Assembly (NCBI RefSeq): GCF_018734325.1
Contig: NZ_CP073754.1
Location: 496,001 to 560,000 of the forward strand
Direction of reading: 5' to 3'
Length of the DNA: 64,000 nucleotides
Origin: Methylomonas paludis
GTDB lineage: Bacteria > Pseudomonadota > Gammaproteobacteria > Methylococcales > Methylomonadaceae
The notes beneath the pieces were generated by a model. That model worked only from the letters and a program-made list of their open reading frames with translations. It had not been told where the DNA came from and did no database searches. Position numbers and translations under genes: made by a program. Below are positions 54,477 to 64,000 of this stretch, in pieces. Within the stretch, counting starts at the first letter, position 1, and every line of letters starts with the position of its first letter.

Positions 54477-55463
54477 TTAAGGTACCGCGATGCGGGCTAT
54501 CAATTGTTTAATAACCTCATCTGTACTGATGCCTTCCGCTTCCGCTTCATAAGATAAAATAATTCGATGTCGCAATACGTCATAAGCCATATCCTGAATA
54601 TCACTGGGATCAACAAAATCACGCTGATTTAACCAAGCCTTGGCGCGTGCGCAGCGATCCAAGGCAATACTGGCGCGCGGACTGGCCCCATATTCTATCC
54701 AGTTAGCCAAATCCTGACCGTATGCGCCGGGATTACGGGTTGCCAGCACAATTTGCAGCAAATATTGCTCCAGACTTTCCGCCATATAAATATCCAGGAC
54801 TTCGTAGCGGGCGGCAAATACCGTATGTTGGCTGATTTTTTGCTGGTAGGCGGCCAGTTGCTGAACCGTTCCTCTTGCTTCCGCACGGGCCAAATGCAAT
54901 ATGTTGCGTTCATGGATAGCGTTGGGATAATCAATTTTGACATGCAGTAAAAATCTGTCCAACTGGGCTTCCGGTAATGGATAAGTACCCTCTTGTTCGA
55001 TTGGGTTCTGGGTCGCCATCACCAGAAATAAGGGTGGTAGGGGATAAGTAGCCTTACCTACGGTAATTTGACGTTCGGCCATAGCCTCCAGTAAGGCCGC
55101 TTGGACTTTGGCGGGGGCACGATTAATTTCGTCGGCCAAGATCAGATTATGAAACAACGGGCCTTTTTGAAAATCAAAGCTGCCTAGCTGCGGACGATAA
55201 ATCTCGGTACCGGTTAAATCGGAGGGCAACAAATCCGGGGTGAATTGTACTCGATGAAAGTCTGCGTCTATACTTTGGCTAAGCACATTAATGGCCCGGG
55301 TTTTGGCTAAGCCTGGAGCGCCTTCCACTAGTAAATGACCATCTGCCAATAAGGCGATCAGCATCCGTTCCACCAATACTTCCTGGCCGATTATCTTGGT
55401 ATTGATATAGGTGCTGAGTTGATTTAGAGCGGTTTGGGCAGGGCTAAGGCTGTTGGCATCCAT
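54477..55463 (-). CDS. MoxR family AAA+ ATPase
   Basis: The 328-residue protein has Walker A in VEGAPGLAKTR (about residues 50-60), Walker B in LILADEINRAPAKVQ and sensor ATQNPIEQEGTYPLPEAQLD. The C-terminal lid has YGASPRASIALDRCA. It is the first gene of the Bat operon (moxR-DUF58-DUF4381-batA-batB/C-batD). MoxR ATPases are thought to act as chaperones that load cofactors or assemble complexes. The downstream genes are those of a Bat set, not of the methanol dehydrogenase (mxa) cluster. Confidence 0.95.
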   Translation of the reverse strand: MDANSLSPAQTALNQLSTYINTKIIGQEVLVERMLIALLADGHLLVEGAPGLAKTRAINVLSQSIDADFHRVQFTPDLLPSDLTGTEIYRPQLGSFDFQKGPLFHNLILADEINRAPAKVQAALLEAMAERQITVGKATYPLPPLFLVMATQNPIEQEGTYPLPEAQLDRFLLHVKIDYPNAIHERNILHLARAEARGTVQQLAAYQQKISQHTVFAARYEVLDIYMAESLEQYLLQIVLATRNPGAYGQDLANWIEYGASPRASIALDRCARAKAWLNQRDFVDPSDIQDMAYDVLRHRIILSYEAEAEGISTDEVIKQLIARIAVP

Positions 55464-55705
55464 GATATGTATTATGTACTATTGGGTTTTTAGGCAAGCA
55501 TAAGACCGGTTTTCCTGAAAATAGTTCTAGGGTTTAACCGGTATCGGCTTCAGTCTATGGGCAGTCAGGCGTTTTTTCAATACTGGTTTGATTGGCAAGG
55601 CGCTCTCGTCAACGTTTCTGCTCACAAACTACCAATACCGCAATTACCCGGAAAAGTTGATCAAGCTTAATTAGGGAGATTTTAGACCATCCCTATCTGC
55701 GGCAT

Positions 55706-58276
55706 TCAAGCATTCTTCAATAATTTTTTCAATCGGTACAACATGTCAAGAGCCTGACGTGGACTCAGGCTATCAGGATCTAGTTCTTCCAGTAAACATA
55801 CGGCCGGATGGCAATCAGGCGCGGTAAACAAATCAAACTGATTTACGGGCTGGTGGCTTTGTTGCTCAATATAAACCTGATTTTCCAGCTGCAGCAGCTT
55901 GGATTTGGCTTGAGCAATCACTGTTTGTGGTACCCCGGCCAGCGCAGCCACTTGCAAACCATAGCTCTGATTGGCCGGGCCATCTTTTACCGCGTGCAAA
56001 AATACTATCTTGTCGCCATGTTCCATAGCATCCAAATGAATATTATGGATACTGCTTAGTTCTTCGGCCAGCGCTGTTAATTCAAAATAATGGGTGGCAA
56101 ACAGGGTATAAGCTTGAGTGTGCCTGGCCAGATAATCAGCACAGGCCCAGGCCAGTGATAAACCATCAAAGGTGCTGGTACCGCGACCGATTTCATCCAT
56201 CAGAATCAGGCTATTGCTGGTGGCATTATGCAGAATATTGGCCGTTTCCGACATTTCCACCATAAAGGTGGAGCGGCCGCTGGCCAAATCATCTGAAGCA
56301 CCGATGCGGGTAAAAATTTTATCGATAGGGCCACAGCGCATGGCTTGGGCCGGCACGTAACAGCCGATATGCGCCAGCAGCACAATTAGCGCAGCCTGCC
56401 GCATAAACGTGGATTTACCACCCATATTCGGGCCGGTAATGACTAACATACGCTTGGTGTCGGCAAAGTTTAAATCATTGGCTATGAATGGAATCTGTGA
56501 GATTTGCTCAACCACCAGATGGCGTCCAGCCACAATCTCTATGCCGGGTTCGGTATTCAGTGTCGGTTGGCACAAATTTAGGGTTTCGGCACGTTCGGCA
56601 AAATTGACTAGTACGTCAAGTTCCGCGATAGCGGCTGCACCAGCCTGCAACATTTGAATTTCACTGGCCAGGGTAGTCAATAATTCTTCGTAAAGATTTT
56701 TTTCAAAGGCTAGGGATTTTTCCCTGGCACTCAACACTTTGTATTCAAAATTTTTTAATTCCGGGGTGATATAACGTTCCGCGCCTTTCAAAGTCTGTTT
56801 ACGCTGATAATGCGCCGGTACCTTGTCGGCCTGGGCATTGGAAATCTCAATGTAATAGCCATGTACCCGGTTATAATTGACTTTAAGATTGCTAATCCCG
56901 GTGGTTTGCCGTTCGCTGAGCTCCATATCCAGTAAAAACTGGTCGGCGTTCTGGCTTAAATTGCGTAAAGCATCCAGCTCAGAATGATACCCGGCAGCAA
57001 TGACTCCGCCGTCACGAATCAGCACCGGCGGATTATCGACGATGGCTTGTTGCAGCAATGCCAACATCTCTGGTTGTTCACGCAATTTCAGCCGCAAATC
57101 CTCTAAATACTGATTATCCGTGTTTACCAGTTGTTGCTGCAATTGCGGTAATACCGACAAACTATGCCGTAATACCAGCAAATCGCGGGGACGGGCAGTT
57201 TTTAAGGCAATGCGCGCACTTATCCGTTCAATGTCGCCCACTTGGCGCAGGCTGAGTTGAAGATCGGCATAACGCTGGTTTTCCAATAAACTGGCGATAC
57301 TGGCATAACGGTCATTGATCCGGCTTTGATCGCGCAACGGCCGGTGCAGCCAGCGCCGTAAGCAACGTCCGCCCATTGCCGTGGCGGTTTTATCCAGTAC
57401 ACCTAGCAGCGTGTATTGGATCTGTCCGCTGGGATGGGTGTCCAATTCCAGATTGCGGCGACTGGCGGCATCCAGGCTAATACTGTCATCGGCGTTTTCT
57501 ACGCTGATACCCTGGATATGCGGCAAAGCGCATTGCTGAGTATCGCGTAAATATTGCAGTAAGGCACCGGCGGCGCAAATAGCCGCCGTTAAATCTTCAC
57601 AGCCATAACCTTTTAAATCATGTACTCCAAACTGTTTCAGCAGCAACAGCCGGCAACTGTCCAGATCAAAATGCCAGGGCGGACGTTTACACAAACTGCG
57701 GCGTTCCTTGACGGATGCGGGTAGCGCCTCATTTTCATTGTAAAGCAGTTCAACCGGGCTTAAGCGCTCCAGTTCGCTCAGCAATTGCTGTTCATTGACA
57801 AACTGTTGCAGTACAAATCTGCCGCTGCCCACATCCAGGCTAGCCAAGCCATAGCCCTGATCGAAGTGAACAAAAGCCGCCAATAGATTGTCCTTGCGAT
57901 CATCCAGTAAGGCTTCATCGGTGACGGTACCGGGTGTGACCACTCTTACCACTTTGCGATCAACAGGGCCTTTGGATGTGGCCGGGTCACCGATTTGTTC
58001 GCAAATGGCGATAGATTCGCCCTGTTTTAATAGTCGGGCGATATAGTTTTCGGCAGCATGATAGGGAATGCCGGCCATCGGAATTGGTGTGCCGGCTGAT
58101 TGGCCGCGAGCTGTCAGGGTAATGTCCAGCAGTTGCGCAGCCTTTTTGGCATCGTCAAAAAACAGCTCATAAAAATCCCCCATCCGATAAAACAGTAAGG
58201 TGTCCGGATACTGTGATTTGATGCGTAAAAATTGCTGCATCATTGGGGTGTGTGGAGAAGCGATCGGTGTGCTCAT
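55706..58276 (-). CDS. mutS: DNA mismatch repair protein MutS
   Basis: The 856-residue protein has the mismatch-binding domain with the Phe-x-Glu motif in [20 protein letters not shown]. It has the connector, lever and clamp domains, and an ATPase with Walker [14 protein letters not shown] and Walker B in [16 protein letters not shown]. The C-terminal end has the helical dimerisation tail. I chose the ATG at 58276 ([16 protein letters not shown]); a TTG nine codons upstream is possible. It is transcribed alone. Confidence 0.96.
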   Translation of the reverse strand: MSTPIASPHTPMMQQFLRIKSQYPDTLLFYRMGDFYELFFDDAKKAAQLLDITLTARGQSAGTPIPMAGIPYHAAENYIARLLKQGESIAICEQIGDPATSKGPVDRKVVRVVTPGTVTDEALLDDRKDNLLAAFVHFDQGYGLASLDVGSGRFVLQQFVNEQQLLSELERLSPVELLYNENEALPASVKERRSLCKRPPWHFDLDSCRLLLLKQFGVHDLKGYGCEDLTAAICAAGALLQYLRDTQQCALPHIQGISVENADDSISLDAASRRNLELDTHPSGQIQYTLLGVLDKTATAMGGRCLRRWLHRPLRDQSRINDRYASIASLLENQRYADLQLSLRQVGDIERISARIALKTARPRDLLVLRHSLSVLPQLQQQLVNTDNQYLEDLRLKLREQPEMLALLQQAIVDNPPVLIRDGGVIAAGYHSELDALRNLSQNADQFLLDMELSERQTTGISNLKVNYNRVHGYYIEISNAQADKVPAHYQRKQTLKGAERYITPELKNFEYKVLSAREKSLAFEKNLYEELLTTLASEIQMLQAGAAAIAELDVLVNFAERAETLNLCQPTLNTEPGIEIVAGRHLVVEQISQIPFIANDLNFADTKRMLVITGPNMGGKSTFMRQAALIVLLAHIGCYVPAQAMRCGPIDKIFTRIGASDDLASGRSTFMVEMSETANILHNATSNSLILMDEIGRGTSTFDGLSLAWACADYLARHTQAYTLFATHYFELTALAEELSSIHNIHLDAMEHGDKIVFLHAVKDGPANQSYGLQVAALAGVPQTVIAQAKSKLLQLENQVYIEQQSHQPVNQFDLFTAPDCHPAVCLLEELDPDSLSPRQALDMLYRLKKLLKNA

Positions 58277-58303
58277 ACCGGCTATTTTAACTAAATTCGG
58301 CAA

Positions 58304-58759
58304 CTATAGTCTGGTTCAATGCAAACCACGGAATCGATATCAAACCTAAATTGTTTGTTAGCCGGGTTTTAAATACACTGCAATCAACTGAGGTCTGGTC
58401 AGTCAGTCGTTTTTTAGCAAAAAACCACAGCAAATCCGCGTATACTCTTGTAACCTGTGTAACCCAGCACAGTTGCTGTATAGATGCTGACATAGCATGA
58501 TTCAGAAAACCATACCGCTACAAATAAAAACGGATTTGGCTTTTAACGGCCTACCGGTGTTTTCTGCAAGGTTAAGGCTTTAACTAGTTGAATCAGCTAA
58601 TCAATCTGCCCCTCGGAAATCCCCTCAATCAACTGCAGGTTCCAGGAAATAATCCGGGCTAAACAGCTGGTTTCGGGTAAAATGCCCAACCCGATTTTGT
58701 GTGCTAGCCCAGTGGTAATGGTGCTGAGCTGTAGTATTTTCGATTAACCTTAAGTGATT
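58304..58759. other. Intergenic stretch between mutS and pgaB
   Basis: About 455 bp between divergent genes. I see no coding frame with support, no tRNA and no clear repeat. It must hold the promoters of mutS and of the pga genes. Confidence 0.5.
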
Positions 58760-60676
58760 ATGCGCATTTTTGCTCGTCTTATCTTTACTATTGCCTGTCT
58801 GCTGGTTAACGTAGCAGCTAGCGCCGATACCAACTTCGCCGGTTTCCTGGTGTTGAACTACCACGATATTCTTGAAGAAGAAGAGCGTGTGCCGCCGTTT
58901 GACCGAATAGGTGTCAACAAGCAGCATTTAGAGCAGCACTTCGCTTGGCTGAAAAAGAATAATTATCATGTCATCAGTGTCCAGGATGTTCTTGATGCCC
59001 GGCAAACCGGAAAAAGCCTGCCGGACAAAGCGGTCATGCTCACTTTCGACGATGGGTATCAAAGTTTTTTTACCCGAGCCATGCCGTTGCTGAAAAAATA
59101 TCACTATTCGGCTACCCTGGCAGTCGTGGGTAGCTGGTTGGAGCAACCTGCCAGTTATGAAGGTAGTAAACCCATCATGAGTACAGCTCAAATCAGGGAA
59201 GTAATGGAAACCGGGCTGGTGGAAATTGCTTCGCATACCCATGATCTGCATCACAGTATTCCCGCCAACCCTCAAGCCAATATGGAAAGCGCAGTTACTT
59301 CCCGCTTGTATAGTTCGGAATATGAGGAATATGAAAACGATGAAAGTTATCGTAAACGTATTTTTCAAGAAATTGACAAAAGTTCGGAGCACTTGTTTCA
59401 ATTGATAGGCAAACGACCACGAGTGTTGGTTTGGCCCTACGGTGAATATAATGCGGTAGCACTGGAAGCGGCCAAACTAGCAGGTATGAGTCTGACCATG
59501 GGGCTGAGTGACGGCCTTAACAGCTTGGCCGATTTTGCGGTAATGAAGCGCTTGATGATAGCCGATGATCCCAATGTGGCACAGTTTGCCGAGATATTGA
59601 AACACCAGCGTCTGGATCAGGAGTTGCGGGTTGTTCATGTGGATTTAGACTATATCTATGACGAAGATGAGGCACAGACCAAGCGAAATCTGTCCGCTTT
59701 GCTGGACCGCATCAAAACCAGCGGTGCCAATACCGTGTATTTACAAGCTTATTCTGATCCGGATGGTGACGGCAATGCCGACCAACTGTATTTTCCCAAT
59801 CGGCATTTACCGGTCAGGCGCGATTTGTTTAATCATGTTGCTTGGCAATTACGGGCGAAGGCTGGGGTCAAAGTTTATGCCTGGATGCCGATTATGGCTT
59901 ATAAAGCTGATGTGCCCTTGAAATGGTATGTGAAGGAATGGCGCGATGGTGAGCCCCAGCTGGCTCGGCATGTCTATACCCGTTTATCGCCTTTCAATCC
60001 GGAAGCCCGACAATTCGTTGGTGAAATTTATGAGGATTTGGCCAAATATTGCGACTTTAACGGTATTTTATTTCACGATGACGGTATTTTGTCGGATTTT
60101 GAAGATGTTTCGCAATTGGCAATGGATTATACCCACAATGTTTGGGGGTTACCGGCCGAATTTGAGCAGATTCATGCCAGTAGTGCTTTACGGCTGCGTT
60201 GGGCTCAACAAAAAACCGAATTGATCGCGCAGTTCACGGATTATCTAGCCGATAAAGTTCGATATTACCGGCCCAACATTAAAACAGCCCGAAATTTTTA
60301 CGCTTTGCCTTTGTTAAAACCTTATAGCGAAGAATGGTATGCCCAATCGTTTCCGGCTTTCCTGATGCATTATGATTATGTTGCCATAGAAGCAATGCCC
60401 TTTATGGAAAATGCGGCAGATCCCAAACGTTGGTTGACCGAGTTGGTACAAAAAACTGCGGCCTATCCGCATGGCTTGGATAAAATGGTTTTCGAGTTGC
60501 AAGCAGTAGATTGGGCAAAGCAGCAGGATATTGCCATGCCGGTTTTTATTGAACAATTTCAGTTGCTGAAAAAAAACGGCGCTAAGCATATTGGTTACTA
60601 TCCGGATAATGTTTATCACGACCAGCCGCGGTTGGACGAGTTGAAAAACTTTTTTCCGACCCAAAAAAAATATTAA
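58760..60676 (+). CDS. pgaB: Poly-beta-1,6-N-acetylglucosamine deacetylase PgaB
   Basis: The protein of about 638 residues has a signal peptide (LIFTIACLLVNVAASA) and a polysaccharide deacetylase domain (about 30-270). That domain has NYHDI, the metal Asp in MLTFDDGYQSFF and the His pair in IASHTHDLHH. The C-terminal hydrolase-like domain (about 290-630) has MPIMAYKADVP and FNGILFHDDG, as in PgaB. It partly deacetylates the polymer in the periplasm so that it can be exported. It has no lipobox, unlike the Escherichia coli protein. pgaC follows after 26 bp. Confidence 0.93.
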   Translation: MRIFARLIFTIACLLVNVAASADTNFAGFLVLNYHDILEEEERVPPFDRIGVNKQHLEQHFAWLKKNNYHVISVQDVLDARQTGKSLPDKAVMLTFDDGYQSFFTRAMPLLKKYHYSATLAVVGSWLEQPASYEGSKPIMSTAQIREVMETGLVEIASHTHDLHHSIPANPQANMESAVTSRLYSSEYEEYENDESYRKRIFQEIDKSSEHLFQLIGKRPRVLVWPYGEYNAVALEAAKLAGMSLTMGLSDGLNSLADFAVMKRLMIADDPNVAQFAEILKHQRLDQELRVVHVDLDYIYDEDEAQTKRNLSALLDRIKTSGANTVYLQAYSDPDGDGNADQLYFPNRHLPVRRDLFNHVAWQLRAKAGVKVYAWMPIMAYKADVPLKWYVKEWRDGEPQLARHVYTRLSPFNPEARQFVGEIYEDLAKYCDFNGILFHDDGILSDFEDVSQLAMDYTHNVWGLPAEFEQIHASSALRLRWAQQKTELIAQFTDYLADKVRYYRPNIKTARNFYALPLLKPYSEEWYAQSFPAFLMHYDYVAIEAMPFMENAADPKRWLTELVQKTAAYPHGLDKMVFELQAVDWAKQQDIAMPVFIEQFQLLKKNGAKHIGYYPDNVYHDQPRLDELKNFFPTQKKY

Positions 60677-60702
60677 AAATCATATAAATCCGACAGCCGG
60701 CA

Positions 60703-62052
60703 ATGGATAATATCATCGCGCAACCGTGGTTTCAGCATCTGATTGATTGGCGGCTGATGCTGCAGGAATATTTGGAAGAAATGCCCTGGCAAACGGTCGA
60801 CGAATTACTGTCCCGCTTCATGTTTTACTATCCTTTACTGATGGCTTATGTTTGGATGCTGGGCGGCATCATTTACTATCTGCGTTGGGAGAAAAATCGC
60901 GGCAATGTGCTGGACGATTTGCCGGTTTTGTCCGAATATCCGCCAGTGTCAATTTTAATTCCGTGTTACAACGAAGGTGAGAACGTCAGAGAAACCATTG
61001 AATACCTGCTGCATCAGCAATATCCACATTACGAAATTATTGCTATCAATGACGGCAGCAAAGACAATACTCTGGAAATATTGCACGAACTGGCTGACCA
61101 GCATGAATGCATCAGAGTTATTAATCTGGCGCAAAATCAGGGTAAAGCTGTGGGTTTACGTACTGCAGCCTTATTGGCCAACAGTGAAATCCTGATAGGT
61201 ATTGATGGTGATGCGCTGCTGGCACCCACGGCTACCGCCTGGATAGTCAGGCACTTTCTTGATAACCCGCGTGTCGGCGCTGTGACCGGTAATCCCAGAA
61301 TTCGTAATCGTTCTACCTTATTGGGCAAGATACAAGTTGGTGAGTTTTCTGCTATCGTCGGCATGATAAAACGCGCCCAGCGTGCTTATGGTCATGTCTT
61401 CACGGTGTCGGGTGTGATTGCCGGTTTCCGTAAAACCGCTCTGCATGATGTCGGCTACTGGAGCCCAGATATGGTCACCGAAGATATTGATATTAGCTGG
61501 AAACTGCAACTGGCTGGTTGGACTATCCGCTTCGAACCCAATGCCTTGTGTTGGGTATTAATGCCCGAAACCTTGGTCGGTTTATGGAAGCAGCGTTCGC
61601 GTTGGGCACAAGGCGGCGTGGAAGTCCTGTTGCGTTATTTCAGTTCCTTATGGCGCTGGCGTTCACGCGGCATGTGGCCTTTATATCTGGAATGCTGTAT
61701 CAGTTTAAGCTGGGCGTTTACCATACTGGCTTATCTGCTGGCGGTACCCTTGCAATGGATTGCTGCGGAACAGGCTCAGGAAGCACTGGAAGATTTGTCA
61801 CCTCGCTGGACTAGTATGCTGTTATGCGTGACTTGTCTGGTGCAATTTGCAGTCAGTCTGGGCATAGATTCTCGATATGAACGTAAAAGCGGCGGATCTG
61901 CCCGGCATTATTACTGGATGATCTGGTATCCCATCGTCTATTGGCTGATTAATGTCGGAACTACCGTACACGGCTGCGTCAAAGCCGTGCGCAAAAAACG
62001 CGGACAGCGGGCAGTATGGGTTACCTTGGACAGAGGCTTGCGGCAAAAATGA
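60703..62052 (+). CDS. pgaC: Poly-beta-1,6-N-acetylglucosamine synthase PgaC
   Basis: The 449-residue inner-membrane glycosyltransferase (family GT2) has a transmembrane helix near residue 35-55 and a catalytic domain. That domain has VSILIPCYNEGENVRET, the DGD of GIDGDALLAP, ED in MVTEDIDISWKLQLAGW and QxxRW in QRSRWAQGG. Three or four helices follow at the C-terminus. It joins UDP-GlcNAc units to a beta-1,6 chain. The stop overlaps the start of pgaD. Confidence 0.94.
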   Translation: MDNIIAQPWFQHLIDWRLMLQEYLEEMPWQTVDELLSRFMFYYPLLMAYVWMLGGIIYYLRWEKNRGNVLDDLPVLSEYPPVSILIPCYNEGENVRETIEYLLHQQYPHYEIIAINDGSKDNTLEILHELADQHECIRVINLAQNQGKAVGLRTAALLANSEILIGIDGDALLAPTATAWIVRHFLDNPRVGAVTGNPRIRNRSTLLGKIQVGEFSAIVGMIKRAQRAYGHVFTVSGVIAGFRKTALHDVGYWSPDMVTEDIDISWKLQLAGWTIRFEPNALCWVLMPETLVGLWKQRSRWAQGGVEVLLRYFSSLWRWRSRGMWPLYLECCISLSWAFTILAYLLAVPLQWIAAEQAQEALEDLSPRWTSMLLCVTCLVQFAVSLGIDSRYERKSGGSARHYYWMIWYPIVYWLINVGTTVHGCVKAVRKKRGQRAVWVTLDRGLRQK

Positions 62053-62486
62053 AAGATATCATCATCAATCAGCCGCATTTACAAAGTTTTCGTCAAAAAT
62101 GCGGATCCATTTTTTTATCTATATGCAGTTGGCTGCTCTGGCTGTATTTTTTATTACCATTGTTCACCTTGGGCGGTTGGTTACTAGGTGTTAAAAATCT
62201 CTCTGATGAAATCCGCTGGTTTGGTGGCTATAAAACCTTACTGGAACTTCTGGAAATGTATGGTGAGATTATTTTGGTTATTGCTTTGTTGTGGTTACTT
62301 TGGTCATTCTGCCTGTCCTGGCTGCATGACAGCATACAACCAAAACGGGTTAATCAAGTCAGCGATCAACAATTATGCCTTGCTTTTCATGTCAATGAGT
62401 CCTGTTTGCAAGTGGTTAGGGCCGCTCAGAAAGTCACCGTATATTTTGATGATACTGCTGGAATTACCTCAATCCAAACTGACTAA
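62049..62486 (+). CDS. pgaD: PgaD-like subunit of poly-GlcNAc synthase
   Basis: The protein of 145 residues has two transmembrane helices (about 23-48 and 74-98: WLLWLYFLLPLFTLGGWLLG and IILVIALLWLLWSFCLSWLH) and a short cytosolic tail. This is the PgaD arrangement. The ATG at 62049 overlaps the pgaC stop (ATGA). PgaD helps PgaC make polymer in the presence of cyclic di-GMP. Its family conservation is weak, and the name rests on position and topology. Confidence 0.8.
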   Translation: MKDIIINQPHLQSFRQKCGSIFLSICSWLLWLYFLLPLFTLGGWLLGVKNLSDEIRWFGGYKTLLELLEMYGEIILVIALLWLLWSFCLSWLHDSIQPKRVNQVSDQQLCLAFHVNESCLQVVRAAQKVTVYFDDTAGITSIQTD

Positions 62487-62560
62487 GAGATTATCCAGGG
62501 CAAACCTGGATTTTGCTATGATAGCTGGTAAACTGCTCTGAAATTTAAGGACTATCGCTT

Positions 62561-63085
62561 ATGCAACTCGCAATTTCGGTTTTAGGAAATAAAACTAAAG
62601 ATTTGGTTGTTGAAACCTTGGCCGCAGTCAGTGCTTGTCAATGTCATGTTTTAGAGTTGCGTACCTCCAATCTGACTCAACTCACCGCGCTTTATGTGCT
62701 GATTAACGGCAACTGGAATCATATTGCCAAACTCGAAGGATTGCTGGATGCCATTGCTAAACGCAATGGTGTCAATATCAATTTTATGCGTCCGGAAAAA
62801 GATCAGCTGACAGAATCCGGCGTGCCTTATACCTTGGAAACCATCTCGCTGGACAAAAAAGATATCCTGGTTGCCGTGACTACTTTTTTGGTGGAGCGTG
62901 GTATAGTCATAGAAGAAATTACGGCCAGCAGCCATCAGACTGCTTTTTTCAGCAATACTGTGTTTTCCAGTAAATTTATTCTGCTGGTTCCCGATGATGT
63001 CCGCATTCTTTCATTGCGGGAAGAGTTTTTGGATTTCTGCGATAACCTGAATATTGATGCCATTCTCGAACCCATCAAACGTTAA
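62561..63085 (+). CDS. gcvR: Glycine cleavage system transcriptional repressor GcvR-like protein
   Basis: The 174-residue protein has two ACT-type domains, the first from about residue 1 (MQLAISVLGNKTKDLVVETL), the second from about residue 90 (SLDKKDILVAVTTFLVERGI). This matches GcvR, which holds back GcvA-driven expression of the glycine cleavage genes in response to glycine. bcp follows 4 bp later, the standard gcvR-bcp order. Regulation of glycine use may matter to the glyA/serine-cycle genes, but no link is shown here. Confidence 0.87.
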   Translation: MQLAISVLGNKTKDLVVETLAAVSACQCHVLELRTSNLTQLTALYVLINGNWNHIAKLEGLLDAIAKRNGVNINFMRPEKDQLTESGVPYTLETISLDKKDILVAVTTFLVERGIVIEEITASSHQTAFFSNTVFSSKFILLVPDDVRILSLREEFLDFCDNLNIDAILEPIKR

Positions 63086-63089
63086 CAAC

Positions 63090-63560
63090 ATGAGTGAATT
63101 GATCTTAGGTAAGCCGGTACCGGATTTTCAAATAGCGGCAACTGACGGCAAAACCATTCAGTTGAGCGATTACCGTGGCAAAAAAATAGTACTGTATTTT
63201 TATCCCAAAGACAGTACACCTGGTTGTACGCTGGAGGGTGTGTCTTTCAAAGATCACTTTCAGCAGTTTCAGGGCTTGCAGACCGTGATACTTGGGGTTT
63301 CCCGAGATAGCAGCAAATCTCATGACAACTTCAAATCCAAGCAAGGTTTTCCGTTTGATTTGCTGGCAGATACTGATGAAACCCTGTGTCAGTTATTCGA
63401 TGTGATCAAAATGAAGTCCATGTATGGCAAACAGGTGCGTGGTATTGAGCGTAGCACCTTCATCATTGATGAAAGTGGAGTGCTGCTTAAAGAATGGCGC
63501 AAGGTGCAGGTCAAAACCCATGTGACCGAAGTGCTGGCATTTTTACAGGGTTTGGCATAG
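63090..63560 (+). CDS. bcp: Thioredoxin-dependent peroxiredoxin Bcp
   Basis: The 156-residue protein reduces hydroperoxides. The catalytic Cys is C46 in STPGCTLEGVSF. The second Cys four or five residues later in Escherichia coli Bcp is missing, so a distant Cys (LCQLFDV, near residue 100) or none acts as the resolving residue. I chose the ATG at 63090 giving MSELILGKPVPDFQI; a longer open frame upstream overlaps gcvR. It follows gcvR by 4 bp. Confidence 0.93.
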   Translation: MSELILGKPVPDFQIAATDGKTIQLSDYRGKKIVLYFYPKDSTPGCTLEGVSFKDHFQQFQGLQTVILGVSRDSSKSHDNFKSKQGFPFDLLADTDETLCQLFDVIKMKSMYGKQVRGIERSTFIIDESGVLLKEWRKVQVKTHVTEVLAFLQGLA

Positions 63561-63939
63561 ACTGCTACTCAGCAGGTGGCTGATGTTGAGCGTAGACGTT
63601 CAATTTTTGCTATGAATTCAAGCAAACAGGCAAATTTTGTGACTAAGCCTGATCAATATTGGTTTCTCAGTATAGATTGGCCCAAATTTGGGATTGTTTA
63701 ATTCTGTAGTTTTGGTAATAATGAGATGCCGTAAATGGATAAGCCGGCTTGGGCAAGTCCGGCAATAAGCGGTCACCCATCCAGTATTTAATTTACTCGC
63801 AGGTTCATGGTTTGGATGTGGCGTGGCCAAAGTCCTTCCGGAACCGTCTGAATGAATATCGAAGTCTGTGTACAAGACATTTGTGCAACTAGGGTTTCGA
63901 CACCTAAATATTTAGTTTTTGGAATAACGGTCAGGTATC
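63561..63939. other. Intergenic stretch before the oadG gene
   Basis: About 379 bp. No coding frame with support and no strong terminator or repeat are seen. A short CTGCT/AGCAG stem lies just after bcp. Confidence 0.45.
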
Positions 63940-64000
63940 ATGAACGAGATGCTGTCTTCAGGAATTGAGCTGATGCTGTTGGGCATGGGCATCGTCTATG
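63940..64000 (+). CDS. oadG: Oxaloacetate decarboxylase gamma chain, start only
   Basis: The ATG at 63940 opens a frame reading MNEMLSSGIELMLLGMGIVY, cut by the end of the window. The text ELMLLGMGIV is the usual start of OadG, a single-helix subunit of the sodium-pumping oxaloacetate decarboxylase. The rest of the gene and oadAB should lie just beyond. The call is limited by the 20 residues available. Confidence 0.7.
   Translation, partial: MNEMLSSGIELMLLGMGIVY

Noticed and set aside
48479-55463. Reading the moxR operon as the methanol dehydrogenase accessory cluster (mxaRSACKL)
   Set aside because: The genes are moxR, DUF58, DUF4381, batA, batB-batC and batD. No mxaF, mxaJ, mxaG or mxaI is present, and the TPR and BatD genes mark a Bat operon.
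62487-62560. Glycine riboswitch before gcvR
   Set aside because: The gap is only 74 bp and shows no glycine aptamer core.

Overview
The window looks like chromosome of a gammaproteobacterial methylotroph, most likely a type I methanotroph (Methylococcales). The evidence is a serine-cycle/C1 cluster (mtdA, glycerate 2-kinase, glyA and fhs, divergent from a malate dehydrogenase gene) set among typical gammaproteobacterial gene orders: dprA-smg-topA, tig-clpP-clpX-lon-hupB-ppiD, rhlB/trxA/rho, yrfG/nudE and gcvR-bcp. A PEP-CTERM protein also fits. No methane monooxygenase, methanol dehydrogenase or RuMP gene lies in the window, so the organism call is an inference.

Layout. 1-2750 is a graveyard of insertion sequences. 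A truncated, frameshifted D12-class adenine methyltransferase is cut by the end of an IS5-like relic, followed by another transposase tail, an IS66 element with an internally deleted tnpC (755-2147), and three further tnpC tails in both orientations. 2823-5091 carries small toxin-antitoxin-type pairs: DUF4160/DUF2442, DUF433/DUF5615 (PIN-like) and VapBC. The VapC has Asn in place of a conserved acidic residue. 5391-12006 is the C1/serine-cycle block. 12148-19890 holds an AI-2E family permease, a PIN-PhoH protein, an orphan YbdD, and an operon for DD-carboxypeptidase, D-amino acid transaminase, YbeD, LipB and LipA, then a lipoprotein. 20262-21087 is a pair made of an unknown protein and a frameshifted HEPN-like protein. 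21181-24278 encodes a gamma carbonic anhydrase-like protein, a DUF523/DUF1722 protein and a CorC-type CBS membrane protein. 24657-28557 is dprA-smg-topA.

29087-38004 is the protein quality-control block: tRNA-Leu, tig, clpP, clpX, lon, hupB, tRNA-Val, tRNA-Asp and ppiD. 38176-43316 holds a PEP-CTERM protein, a foldback repeat, a PfkB sugar kinase, a GH5 glycosidase and an SbmA/YddA-type ABC protein whose ATPase motifs are all degenerate. 43592-48476 contains rho, trxA, an RhlB-like helicase, a YrfG-like nucleotidase, nudE and a DUF4186 protein. 48479-55463 is a complete MoxR/Bat operon (moxR, DUF58, DUF4381, batA, fused batB-batC, batD). 55706-58276 is mutS. 58760-62486 is pgaBCD without pgaA. 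The window ends with gcvR, bcp and the first codons of an oxaloacetate decarboxylase gamma subunit.

How the genes work together. MtdA and FtfL handle C1 units on tetrahydrofolate. GlyA condenses methylene-H4F with glycine to serine. Glycerate kinase and malate dehydrogenase serve later serine-cycle steps; hydroxypyruvate reductase, the aminotransferase, PEP carboxylase and malyl-CoA enzymes are not in this window. I found no clear new multi-gene system. The oddest items are the ATPase-dead ABC protein beside a glycosidase, the altered VapC, the broken HEPN pair, an orphan terminator that may end a small RNA, and the nested IS66 relics with a possible attC-like site next to a small gene pair.
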